Below are positions 43,429-50,353 of a stretch of DNA of 64,000 nucleotides, one piece after another. The stretch is from an uncultured Alphaproteobacteria bacterium (lineage in GTDB: Bacteria; Pseudomonadota; Alphaproteobacteria; Caulobacterales; Caulobacteraceae). The notes under the pieces are model-generated. The model was not told where the DNA came from. It saw only the letters and a program-made list of their open reading frames with translations, and did not search any database. The DNA lies in assembly GCA_903822175.1 (NCBI GenBank), contig CAIJOB010000004.1, positions 62,001-126,000 on the forward strand, written 5' to 3'. A program made the position numbers and the translations under genes. Every line of letters starts with the position of its first letter. Position 1 is the stretch's first letter.

Positions 43429-43454
43429 GCCACCACACAGCGCTGAAACGATCA

Positions 43455-43485
43455 GGGGCGGCCCCGTCAGGGACCGCCCCTTTTT
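43455..43485 (+). terminator. rho-independent terminator of etfBA
   Basis: Stem GGGGCGG (43455-43461) with CCGCCCC (43474-43480), inner loop with further GC pairs, followed by five T (43481-43485). It ends the etfBA transcript. Confidence 0.85.
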
Positions 43486-43506
43486 CGTGGGCGAAGCCGG
43501 CCGCGC

Positions 43507-43881
43507 TCAGCGCCCGGCCACCTCGGCCGTGCGGCCGCCACCAACGTTGAGGGTCACCGCGCCATCCAGCAGCCCCAGCGGCGGATTGGCCAGCAGGATG
43601 CGCTGCAGCACGGTCGTGACCTTGCGGTCGAGGTCGGGCGAGCCGGAGCTTTGCAGGACGGCGACGCCGGTCACATGGCCATCCGGCGCCACGGTCGCTC
43701 GCACCGAGACCGGCCGCGAGGCGGAGTCTATGCCGACCGCGCTCAGCATGCGGTCGGCCTTGGTCTGCACCTGGGCGGGCAGCGCCAGTTGTTCGCTGGG
43801 TGTGGCGTGGGCCGCCAAAGGGGCGGCCGAGGCGGCGAGCAAAAGGCCAGCCGCGCTCAGCATGAGAAGCTGGGCTTTCAT
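43507..43881 (-). CDS. secreted TonB C-terminal-like protein
   Basis: A 124-aa exported protein. A signal peptide (MKAQLLML...A-A-H-A) is followed by a domain like the TonB C-terminus: S-V-R-A-T-V-A-P-D-G-H-V-T-G-V-A-V-L-Q-S-S-G-S-P-D-L-D-R near 60-87, including the typical S-G-x-x-x-L-D-R. Such small periplasmic proteins of the TonB_C superfamily are common in Caulobacterales; they lack the membrane anchor of true TonB. Role unknown. It is convergent with etfA, past the terminator. Confidence 0.78.
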   Translation of the reverse strand: MKAQLLMLSAAGLLLAASAAPLAAHATPSEQLALPAQVQTKADRMLSAVGIDSASRPVSVRATVAPDGHVTGVAVLQSSGSPDLDRKVTTVLQRILLANPPLGLLDGAVTLNVGGGRTAEVAGR

Positions 43882-44058
43882 GGTGTTCGTTCCTTGGTTT
43901 GACGTTTCAGGTCAGCGGCGCCGCTGAACCTGGATGTGGGGTGGCGACCGGCGGCTTACGAACGATAGATTCTGGCCAGGGTTGTCATCCCAGCTAACAA
44001 CCCCACCTCTCCAGGTCAGAGCTTGAGCTTCGCGCCTCCAACCCGGTTACAACCCGCC

Positions 44059-44982
44059 ATGGCCCGCCTGCCGCCGTTCTTCTCGCTCCGCGCGCTCGAG
44101 GCCGCCGCCCGGCATGGCAGCTATTCCGGCGCCGCCCGGGAGCTCTCGGTCACCCATGGGGCGGTCAGCCAGCAGATTCGCCGCCTGGAGGCCGACCTCG
44201 GCGCGCGGCTCTTCGAGCGGCGCGGCAACACCATGGTCCCGACGCCGGCCGCGCAGCGCCTGGCGAAGCGCGTCGGCGAAGGCATGGACCTGCTGCAGAA
44301 CGCGGTGGCCGAGTTCGCCGCCGCGGCCGAGCGCGATCCCCTGGTGCTCAGCCTCGACACCCAGTTCGCAAGCCGTTGGTTGCCCTCACGCCTCGCCCGC
44401 CTGCTGAGCGATCCCGCCGGCGCCAACCTGGAAATCCGCGTCGACGATCGGCTCGCCGACTTCACCACCGACGGCATCGACATCGCGGTGCGCTATGGCG
44501 CCGGCCGCTGGCCGGGCGTCGAGGCTCGGCCGCTGTTCGCCGACGCGCTGTTCCCGGTCTGCACGCCGGCCTTCGCCGAGGCCCATCCCATGCGCCGGCC
44601 GGAAGATGTGCTCTCCGTGCCGCTGATCCACCACCTGCATCGCCCCTGGGATCTGTGGTTCAGCGCGTTCGGCCTCACCTCGCCGCCGCAGACCGGGCTG
44701 GTGATGGAAGACTCGGTCATGGTGATCGAGGCTGCGGCGCAGGGCCTGGGCGTGGCGCTGGGCCGCAGCGGCCTGATCGAAGCGGACCTGGCGAACGGGC
44801 GGCTGGTGCGGCCGGTGGAGGGCGACGTCGCGTCCGACCTCGGCTTCTTCGTCGTCTGGCGCGCCGACAGCCGCAAGGCGGCTCGCATCGCCGCACTGCA
44901 AGACTGGCTGGTCGCCGAGACCGCGCTCGCCGCCGTCGGCGGGCTGGTCCGATCGGCTCTTTACGTTTCGCCAACCGCCTAA
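44059..44982 (+). CDS. LysR family transcriptional regulator (GcvA-like)
   Basis: A 307-aa LysR regulator. The winged helix-turn-helix is F-F-S-L-R-A-L-E-A-A-A-R-H-G-S-Y-S-G-A-A-R-E-L-S (written across), with V-S-Q-Q-I-R-R-L-E as the recognition helix near 37 and F-E-R-R-G closing it. The effector domain has the GcvA-type pattern W-L-P-S-R-L near 114, G-I-D-I-A-V-R-Y-G near 143, and P-V-C-T-P-A-F near 171. ATG 44059 gives the standard N-terminus; an upstream TTG (44023) would add residues without support. It stands alone between etfA and hbd and may regulate divergent or downstream genes. Confidence 0.9.
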   Translation: MARLPPFFSLRALEAAARHGSYSGAARELSVTHGAVSQQIRRLEADLGARLFERRGNTMVPTPAAQRLAKRVGEGMDLLQNAVAEFAAAAERDPLVLSLDTQFASRWLPSRLARLLSDPAGANLEIRVDDRLADFTTDGIDIAVRYGAGRWPGVEARPLFADALFPVCTPAFAEAHPMRRPEDVLSVPLIHHLHRPWDLWFSAFGLTSPPQTGLVMEDSVMVIEAAAQGLGVALGRSGLIEADLANGRLVRPVEGDVASDLGFFVVWRADSRKAARIAALQDWLVAETALAAVGGLVRSALYVSPTA

Positions 44983-45115
44983 GGTCACGCTGCGTCGCAG
45001 CAAAACGCTTGCGGCAGTACGGCGCCGCCATGTTAGAAAGTCGCCATAAAGAAGAAACGCGGCGCCCAGCTCTCCCAGAGTTTTCCGGGCGCCCGATCAT
45101 CGAGGCTCATTTTTC

Positions 45116-45994
45116 ATGGTTCAGATTAAGTCGGTCGGCGTCATTGGCGCGGGCCAGATGGGGACGGGTATCGCCCATGTCGTGGCCTTGGGCGGCTACG
45201 ACGTCCTGCTGCACGACGTGAGCGCCGAGCGCCTGGAAGCCGGCATGGGCCTCATCGCCAAGAACATGACCCGCCAGGTTTCGCGCGGCATCATCAAGCA
45301 GGAAGAGATGGACGCGGGCCTCGCCCGCATCAAGCCGGCGCCGGAGCTGCAGTCCATCGGCCAGACCGACCTCGCCATTGAGGCGGCCACCGAAAGCGAA
45401 GAGACCAAGAAGGCGATCTTCAAGGCGCTCGCGCCGCACATGTCAGACTCGATCCTGCTGGCGTCCAACACCTCGTCGATCTCGATTACGCGGCTCGCCG
45501 CGTCGACCGACCGCCCTGACCGGTTCATCGGCCTGCACTTCATGAACCCGGCGCCCCTGATGAAGCTGGTGGAGATCATCCGCGGCATCGCCACCGGGCC
45601 CGACACCTACGAGACCGCCGTCCTGTTCGCCCAGAGCCTGGGCAAGACCACCGCCAACGCCGAGGACTTCCCGGCCTTCATCGTCAACCGCGTCCTGGTG
45701 CCGATGATCAACGAGGCGATCTACACCCTCTACGAAGGCGTCGGCACGGTGGAAGCCATCGACACCGCCATGAAGCTGGGCGCCAACCACCCGATGGGGC
45801 CCCTGGAACTGGGCGACTTCATCGGTCTCGACACCGTGCTGTCGATCATGAACGTGCTCTACGAAGGCCTGGCGGACAGCAAGTACCGCCCCTGTCCGCT
45901 GCTGGTGAAGTACGTCGAGGCCGGTTGGCTGGGCCGCAAGGCCGGACGCGGCTTCTACGACTACCGCGGCGAGGTCCCCGTCCCGACGCGGTAG
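45116..45994 (+). CDS. hbd: 3-hydroxybutyryl-CoA dehydrogenase
   Basis: A 292-aa NAD-dependent dehydrogenase that oxidises 3-hydroxybutyryl-CoA to acetoacetyl-CoA (or the reverse). The NAD site is V-G-V-I-G-A-G-Q-M-G-T-G-I-A (about 7-20), the catalytic His lies in G-L-H-F-M-N-P-A-P-L-M-K-L near 138, and the C-terminal domain has G-A-N-H-P-M-G-P-L-E-L near 224 and G-R-K-A-G-R-G-F-Y-D-Y near 275. Length is normal for the single-domain Hbd family. It is likely to work with EtfBA and acyl-CoA dehydrogenases; in many Caulobacterales it lies close to etfBA. GAGG lies a little upstream of the ATG. Confidence 0.95.
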   Translation: MVQIKSVGVIGAGQMGTGIAHVVALGGYDVLLHDVSAERLEAGMGLIAKNMTRQVSRGIIKQEEMDAGLARIKPAPELQSIGQTDLAIEAATESEETKKAIFKALAPHMSDSILLASNTSSISITRLAASTDRPDRFIGLHFMNPAPLMKLVEIIRGIATGPDTYETAVLFAQSLGKTTANAEDFPAFIVNRVLVPMINEAIYTLYEGVGTVEAIDTAMKLGANHPMGPLELGDFIGLDTVLSIMNVLYEGLADSKYRPCPLLVKYVEAGWLGRKAGRGFYDYRGEVPVPTR

Positions 45995-46021
45995 GACTGG
46001 GCGCCGCGCGCCCGCCCGCCC

Positions 46022-46047
46022 GGAACCTTCACCGTGACCACGGCTTA
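46022..46047 (+). promoter_or_regulatory. possible EcfG/SigT-type promoter
   Basis: GGAACC at 46022-46027 matches the -35 of the alphaproteobacterial general-stress sigma factor. The expected -10 position, 17 nt after GGAAC, has CTTA rather than CGTT, so this is a partial match only. It precedes the 49-aa membrane protein gene, a type often stress-induced. Confidence 0.3.
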
Positions 46048-46095
46048 TGGCCTGCGCATGCGGCAGCTTAGCCGCCGTCGCCGAAGGTCGCCAAC

Positions 46096-46245
46096 ATGCT
46101 CGGAATTCTCGCCCTTATCCTCGTGGTCCTGTGGCTGCTTGGCTTCTTCGCCTTCCACATCACCACCGCCGCGATCCACATCATCCTGGTGATCGCGCTG
46201 GTCCTGGTCGTCCTGCACTTCCTCCGAGGCCGACGCTCGCTCTAA
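46096..46245 (+). CDS. 49-aa lmo0937-family (DUF5670) membrane protein
   Basis: A 49-codon frame that encodes two hydrophobic helices. The first is M-L-G-I-L-A-L-I-L-V-V-L-W-L-L-G-F-F-A-F-H, then T-T-A-A-I-H, a second helix (I-I-L-V-I-A-L-V-L-V-V-L), and a basic end F-L-R-G-R-R-S-L. The W-L-L-G and H-x(6)-H-I-I-L-V-I-A pattern is that of the small lmo0937 family membrane proteins. They are often stress-induced; a partial stress-sigma promoter lies upstream. AAGG precedes the ATG by about 8 nt. Confidence 0.8.
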   Translation: MLGILALILVVLWLLGFFAFHITTAAIHIILVIALVLVVLHFLRGRRSL

Positions 46246-46282
46246 GCCACAGCACCGCCGACCGCTCTCCAGAAACCTGGGA

Positions 46283-47134
46283 TCATTTCGCCGAGGTCTC
46301 GACGCCGGCTGCCTTCGGCGGCGCGAAGGGCTGCAGCAGTTGCCCGGTCACCGTGGGCGGCATGTAGGTGTCCGTGCCATAGGCCGACGGCCAGGCCTCG
46401 GGCAGGTGGAAGGTGCCGAACAGGCGATCGAAGACCGGCAGCATCGAGGCGTAGTTGTGGTCCTTGTGGTCCTCGCGCGTGTGGTGCCAGTGGTGGAACG
46501 CCGGGCTGGACAGCACCTCCTCCAGCGGACCCAGGCGCCAGCGCACATTGGCGTGGATGAAGAAGCTCCAGAGCGAGCCCACGAACACCACCAGCGCCGG
46601 GATCAGCGTCGGATTGGGCCCCACCGGCGAGGCGAGGCCGCTGGCGTAAAGCAGCGCCAGGCCGCACAGCCTGGTGAACACGATGTCGACCGGGTGGGCT
46701 CGGTTGTTGATCAGGAAGCCGACGTGCTCGGCGCTGTGATGCACTGCGTGGAAGCGCCAGAGCAGCGGCCACTCATGGCTCCACCGGTGACCCCAGTAGA
46801 AGCCGAACTCGCCGACGATCATCGCCAGGACCATTCGCGCCCAGAGCGGCAGCTGCGCGGCCGCGCCGGTGAAGCTGGCGGGCAGGGCGGCGTTGACCGC
46901 CCAGGCGATCAGGGCCGTGGGCGGACCCAGCAGCAGGACCGGAACCAGGGCGTTCACGAAATACCAGCCCAGGTCGATCGACCAGCCGGGGTGGAAGAGC
47001 TTGGCCTTGCGCACTGGAAACAGCGCTTCAAGCGGCGCGAAGACCACCACAATCAACGCCAGCATCGCGACCGACGACAGCACCTGCCGCACATAGGCCA
47101 GGAGGTGCTGATGCGAGGCCAGGATTGCGAGCAT
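46283..47134 (-). CDS. sterol desaturase / fatty acid hydroxylase family membrane protein
   Basis: A 283-aa di-iron membrane enzyme. Helices lie at the N-terminus (about 15-35, 50-75, 95-115). The three His clusters of the family follow: H-R-W-S-H (HxxxH) near 125, H-A-V-H-H (HxxHH) near 138, and H-H-W-H-H near 222. These bind two irons and hydroxylate or desaturate lipids or carotenoids. The V-N-x(n)-N-N-R-A-H-P-V-D region is also typical. Substrate unknown. ATG 47134 gives a normal N-terminus; a longer frame to 47164 is unsupported. It ends 38 nt from the convergent 49-aa gene. Confidence 0.9.
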   Translation of the reverse strand: MLAILASHQHLLAYVRQVLSSVAMLALIVVVFAPLEALFPVRKAKLFHPGWSIDLGWYFVNALVPVLLLGPPTALIAWAVNAALPASFTGAAAQLPLWARMVLAMIVGEFGFYWGHRWSHEWPLLWRFHAVHHSAEHVGFLINNRAHPVDIVFTRLCGLALLYASGLASPVGPNPTLIPALVVFVGSLWSFFIHANVRWRLGPLEEVLSSPAFHHWHHTREDHKDHNYASMLPVFDRLFGTFHLPEAWPSAYGTDTYMPPTVTGQLLQPFAPPKAAGVETSAK

Positions 47135-47247
47135 GGGGTCTCTTACCGCAAGGCCGCGGCGCACTCATCCCCGCATGACGCGACGTGTGGAAGCCTCGGC
47201 CGGGATTTCGCCCGGCCAAGGCCTGCCGATAGCGGGCGGAACGCGTC

Positions 47248-47979
47248 CTAGGCGGCGGCCGTCGCGGCCCGGCGGCGCCGCGCGATCGCGCCCAGGCCGC
47301 CAAAGCCCAGGATCATCATCGTCCAGGCGGCCGGCTCCGGCACGCCACCCGTCAGCGAGACATTGCTGACCAGCGCGAACGGCGGCACCGGCTTGTCGCC
47401 CACGGCGAGGAACGACAGGACTTCGCTGGTCGACGTCGCCTTAATCACGGCGCTGAACGCGTGCCAGCCGGTGAAGCCGTGGTTGGCCACATTGAAATCA
47501 CCGGTCGTGGTGCTGAAATCGCCCAGACCGAAGATGATGCTCTGAACCGTCGGGCCATCAAATCCGGTCTGTTGGCCAAACGCATAGTTGAAGCTGAGGT
47601 TATAGCTCTGCCCGATCGTCAGGCCGCTGATCGTCTGGGTGAGAGGCGCGGTCTGGAAGTCGCCGTCGAGGGCGGCGAAGTTGCCCGCGCCGGCGGCGAG
47701 GCCATTCCAGGTGTTGCTCCCGCCGTTGTTCGCGTCCCAAAGCCCCAGGCCGCCAAAAAAGCCGGGCGACTCCACGTCGCCCTGCGTGAAGACGAAGTTA
47801 TAGCCGCCGTTCGCGGACCAGCCGGTGGCGTCGGTGTTGTAGCCGAGTTCCCCCAGGCCATTGGTCAGTTGGGTGAAGTCGCCGTTGACAGCGTACTGCG
47901 TGGCGTGCGCCGCGCCGCCCATGACCAGGGCCGCTGACAAGGCCGCGGCCGCAACCGCGAAATGTTTGGAAAAATGCAT
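47248..47979 (-). CDS. PEPxxWA-CTERM sorting domain protein
   Basis: A 243-aa secreted protein. The signal peptide is cut near A-A-H-A-T (residue 26). A beta-sandwich like those of DUF642/carbohydrate-binding families follows: Y-A-V-N-G-D-F-T near 29, G-L-G-L-W-D-A-N-N-G-G near 77, L-T-I-G-Q-S-Y-N-L-S-F near 120. The C-terminal sorting signal is V-P-E-P-A-A-W-T-M-M-I-L-G-F-G-G-L-G, then R-R-R-R. It would be anchored or released by an exosortase. GGGGA lies upstream of the ATG. It is divergent from the nitroreductase gene. Confidence 0.9.
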   Translation of the reverse strand: MHFSKHFAVAAAALSAALVMGGAAHATQYAVNGDFTQLTNGLGELGYNTDATGWSANGGYNFVFTQGDVESPGFFGGLGLWDANNGGSNTWNGLAAGAGNFAALDGDFQTAPLTQTISGLTIGQSYNLSFNYAFGQQTGFDGPTVQSIIFGLGDFSTTTGDFNVANHGFTGWHAFSAVIKATSTSEVLSFLAVGDKPVPPFALVSNVSLTGGVPEPAAWTMMILGFGGLGAIARRRRAATAAA

Positions 47980-48068
47980 AAAAATCCCCGTGGCGCCTCG
48001 GAGTCGGAAAGCCGACGCACAGCGCGCTAAGTTCTGCCGTTAACCATTGTGCACGGCCGCGTCGAAGC

Positions 48069-48089
48069 GATTCCCCTCTCAGGGGAATC
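48069..48089. promoter_or_regulatory. perfect 9-3-9 hairpin
   Basis: GATTCCCCT (48069-48077) and AGGGGAATC (48081-48089) are perfect inverted repeats with a CTC loop, in the space between the divergent PEP-CTERM and nitroreductase genes. It may be an operator or an RNA hairpin; no T-run follows on either side. Confidence 0.4.
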
Positions 48090-48161
48090 CAATCGTGGAC
48101 CGCCACTTCCCACCCGCCGACAACCCCTGGGACCGCCCTCAGAATTCCTGCGTTCTAATAT

Positions 48162-48176
48162 CTACTGAATTAGTAG
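48162..48176. promoter_or_regulatory. palindrome CTACT-GAATT-AGTAG upstream of the nitroreductase gene
   Basis: A perfect 5-5-5 inverted repeat in an A/T-rich promoter zone, about 40 nt before the ATG at 48213. The shape, an A/T-rich spacer between short arms followed by GGAATAT, resembles sites of Rrf2/IscR-type regulators. This is a similarity by eye only. Confidence 0.38.
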
Positions 48177-48212
48177 GAATATGCATACTGACCCCGACAA
48201 AGGAGCAGGCGC

Positions 48213-48806
48213 ATGGCGGCGATCGGCGAACTCTTCAACGTAGCGTCGGGGCGTGCGTCGCAGGGCGTGCTGGGGTTGGAGCGGCTGCTGCGGCCGCCTG
48301 CCGAAGGGCGCGGCTTCTCCGCCCGGCCGGTGTCGCTCGACGCCCTGGAGGAGCTGCAGGCGCTGATGGCGGTGGGGCCCGGCATGACCGGCGCCTCGCC
48401 GACCCGCATGCTCTTCATCTCCACCCCCTCCGCCAAGGCCAGGCTCGCCCAGCGGCTGGCGCCCCGCACCCGTGACGCCGCCATGCTGGCGCCGGTCTGC
48501 GCCGTGGTCGGCTACGACCGCGAGTTCGCCGAGCAGCTTATCGCCTTCGTAGGCGACGGGGCGGGCGGCGAGTCCTGTTTCGACCGGCCCGGAACGCTCC
48601 GCGCCGCGGCCATGCGCAACAGCGTCCTGCAGGGCGCCTATCTCACGCTCTCGGCCCGCACCCTGGGCCTGGAGGCCACGTTCCTGCACGGCTTCGACGG
48701 CGCCGCGGTGGCCCAGGAGTTTTTCCGCGATCCCGCCGTCAGCGCGATCTTCGTGGCGGCCCTGGGCTATCCCCTGGCGCCGCTCGGCGCCCTGTCCGGC
48801 GGCTGA
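48213..48806 (+). CDS. nitroreductase family protein (RutE/HadB-like)
   Basis: A 197-aa protein of the FMN-dependent nitroreductase fold, most like the RutE (malonic semialdehyde reductase) group. V-S-L-D-A-L-E-E-L-Q-A-L-M-A-V-G-P near 43 and G-A-S-P-T-R-M-L-F-I near 63 match the A-x-x-A-P-S/T-x-x-N-x-Q-P-W zone of the family in diverged form. Y-L-T-L-S-A-R-T-L-G-L-E-A near 143 and A-A-L-G-Y-P near 184 close the fold. The N-terminal 30 residues lack the usual dimer helix features. Substrate unknown. AAGGAGC lies 7 nt before the ATG. Confidence 0.75.
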   Translation: MAAIGELFNVASGRASQGVLGLERLLRPPAEGRGFSARPVSLDALEELQALMAVGPGMTGASPTRMLFISTPSAKARLAQRLAPRTRDAAMLAPVCAVVGYDREFAEQLIAFVGDGAGGESCFDRPGTLRAAAMRNSVLQGAYLTLSARTLGLEATFLHGFDGAAVAQEFFRDPAVSAIFVAALGYPLAPLGALSGG

Positions 48807-48813
48807 GGCGGCT

Positions 48814-49704
48814 CTACTTCACCGCCGCCGCCGCGATCGGCTCCATCAGGTCGTAGCCGGCCTTCAGCGGATGCACCCCGTCGCGGCTGAGCGCCGGCTT
48901 CATGCCGCCCTCCGGGGTGCTAAGCACCGGCCCATAGTCCACGAACCCCTCACCCTCAGCCTTCGCAAACCCGGCGATCCAGACGTTCAGCTCGCGGATC
49001 TGCCCCGCCGGATGGAGGGACGGCTTCCACGAGATCACGCTGGCCGGCGGGATGGCGCCCAGGACCACCCGGATGCGGTGCGCCTTGGCGACGGCGACCA
49101 TGGCCCGCAGGTTGTTCTTCAGGTCTTCCGGCCGCTCGGGGCCGTTGTTCCCCGCCACGTCGTTGGTGCCGATCAGGATGTGGACGGTCCTGGGCTTCAG
49201 CGCCACGACGTCCTGCTCGAAGCGCAGCAACAGCTGGCTGGAGGTCTGGCCGCTGATGCCCCGGTTCACCAACTGGTCGCTGAAGAACCCCGGATCGGCG
49301 GCGCCCCAAAGCTCGGTGATCGAGTCCCCTAAGAACACCACCCGCACGCCACCCTGCTTCTCCAGCCGCGCGTCGTCGGCGCGGTAGAGGCAGAGGTTGG
49401 CGAAGTCGTTCTTGGCGCTCCAGGCCGCCAGGCGGTCGCGCTCCGGCCCTTCCTTGGCGTAGGCGGCAGCGACCGCCGGGTCCGGCGCCGCGGCCCCTGC
49501 CAGCGTCGCCGCCAGCGCCTTCAGCGCCGCCGAGCGCCCGAAACTGCCGGGCGGACAGGGCTGGTCGACCATGCCAATGGCGCCTTCGATGGGCGGCAGG
49601 GCGGAGGCCGGCGGCGTCTGGGCCTGGGCGGACCCCGTCAGAACACATGCCGCGAACAGGCCGCCAAGCGCCAGCCTCGCGGCGCGGCCAAGATGTCGGG
49701 TCAT
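48814..49704 (-). CDS. secreted SGNH/GDSL hydrolase
   Basis: A 296-aa exported hydrolase. A signal peptide with cut near A-Q-A-Q (residue 28) is followed by a Pro/Ala region. The SGNH blocks are V-V-F-L-G-D-S-I-T-E-L-W-G (block I, Ser near 128), an N-R-G-I-S-G-Q block (Gly), H-I-L-I-G-T-N-D-V-A-G-N (block III, Asn) and D-G-V-H-P (block V, Asp and His). It probably de-acylates a carbohydrate or lipid outside the cytoplasm. AGAGGA precedes the ATG at 49704. It is convergent with the nitroreductase gene (7 nt apart). Confidence 0.9.
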   Translation of the reverse strand: MTRHLGRAARLALGGLFAACVLTGSAQAQTPPASALPPIEGAIGMVDQPCPPGSFGRSAALKALAATLAGAAAPDPAVAAAYAKEGPERDRLAAWSAKNDFANLCLYRADDARLEKQGGVRVVFLGDSITELWGAADPGFFSDQLVNRGISGQTSSQLLLRFEQDVVALKPRTVHILIGTNDVAGNNGPERPEDLKNNLRAMVAVAKAHRIRVVLGAIPPASVISWKPSLHPAGQIRELNVWIAGFAKAEGEGFVDYGPVLSTPEGGMKPALSRDGVHPLKAGYDLMEPIAAAAVK

Positions 49705-49798
49705 CGTCTCGCTTCCTCTGCTTTGCCGACCCTTATCGCCCGGAACCCCGTCGTCGGGCGACCGCGCGCTTCGAAAGCCGAACAAAAACGCCGACCGC

Positions 49799-49825
49799 TG
49801 TCGATTTTCCCGCCGCTCGTTCGAC
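49799..49825 (+). promoter_or_regulatory. ECF42-type promoter of the DGPF/sigma operon
   Basis: TGTCGA (49799-49804), 17 nt, then CGAC (49822-49825), 48 nt before the DGPF start codon. This is the promoter pattern reported for ECF42 sigma factors and implies autoregulation, because the sigma gene is second in the operon. The copy at 38568-38594 is almost the same. Confidence 0.7.
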
Positions 49826-49872
49826 GTCTTGATGAGCCCCCAAAACAGCCGGCTCAGTCAGGGAGACAGACG

Positions 49873-50298
49873 ATGCGGGTGATGGTGATCGGGAAGGCCA
49901 CTGAGGCCAGCGAAGCGGGGACGCCGCCGACCATGGAGGCGTTCGAGGCGATGGAGCGGTTTATCGAGGAGTTGGCCCAGGCCGGCGTCCTGGTGGCCGG
50001 CGCGGGCCTCAAGAACTCCGCCCAAGCCAAGCGCATCGTCATCGAGGGCGACAGCCGCACGGTGATCGACGGGCCGTTCGCCGAGGCGCGCGAACTGGTC
50101 GCCGGCTTCCAGATCTGGGAGGTCAAGGACATGGACGAGGCCATGGCCTGGGCGATGCGCAGCCCCAATCCCATGCCGGGCCGCTCCGAAATGGAGATCC
50201 GGCCGTTCATCGAGGCGCAGGATATGGCGCAAGCCCTGAACCTTGAGGGAACCCATGAGGCGCCCAGTGGCGAGCGCGGGCGGCTTGGCGTCGCCTGA
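49873..50298 (+). CDS. YCII-related DGPF domain protein
   Basis: A 141-aa protein of the YciI-like DGPF family. It starts M-R-V-M-V-I-G-K-A and has A-M-E-R-F-I-E-E-L-A-Q-A-G near 30, L-V-A-G-A-G-L, the D-G-P-F-A-E-A-R-E-L-V-A-G-F motif that names the family (about 69-82), and I-W-E-V-K-D near 84. Biochemical activity unknown. DGPF genes are the standard neighbours of ECF42 sigma factors and are usually their targets. GGGAG precedes the ATG. The sigma gene follows in the same operon, either overlapping (ATG 50255) or 55 nt after (GTG 50354). Confidence 0.93.
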   Translation: MRVMVIGKATEASEAGTPPTMEAFEAMERFIEELAQAGVLVAGAGLKNSAQAKRIVIEGDSRTVIDGPFAEARELVAGFQIWEVKDMDEAMAWAMRSPNPMPGRSEMEIRPFIEAQDMAQALNLEGTHEAPSGERGRLGVA

Positions 50299-50353
50299 CG
50301 CCGTCGCCCGCCGGCGTCTTGTCCGCGCCGCGGCCTTGATCGAAAAAGGCAAG

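Noticed and set aside
43507..43881. Calling the 124-aa protein TonB
   Set aside because: It has a cleavable signal peptide and lacks the membrane anchor and Pro-rich linker of TonB, so only the domain resemblance is claimed.
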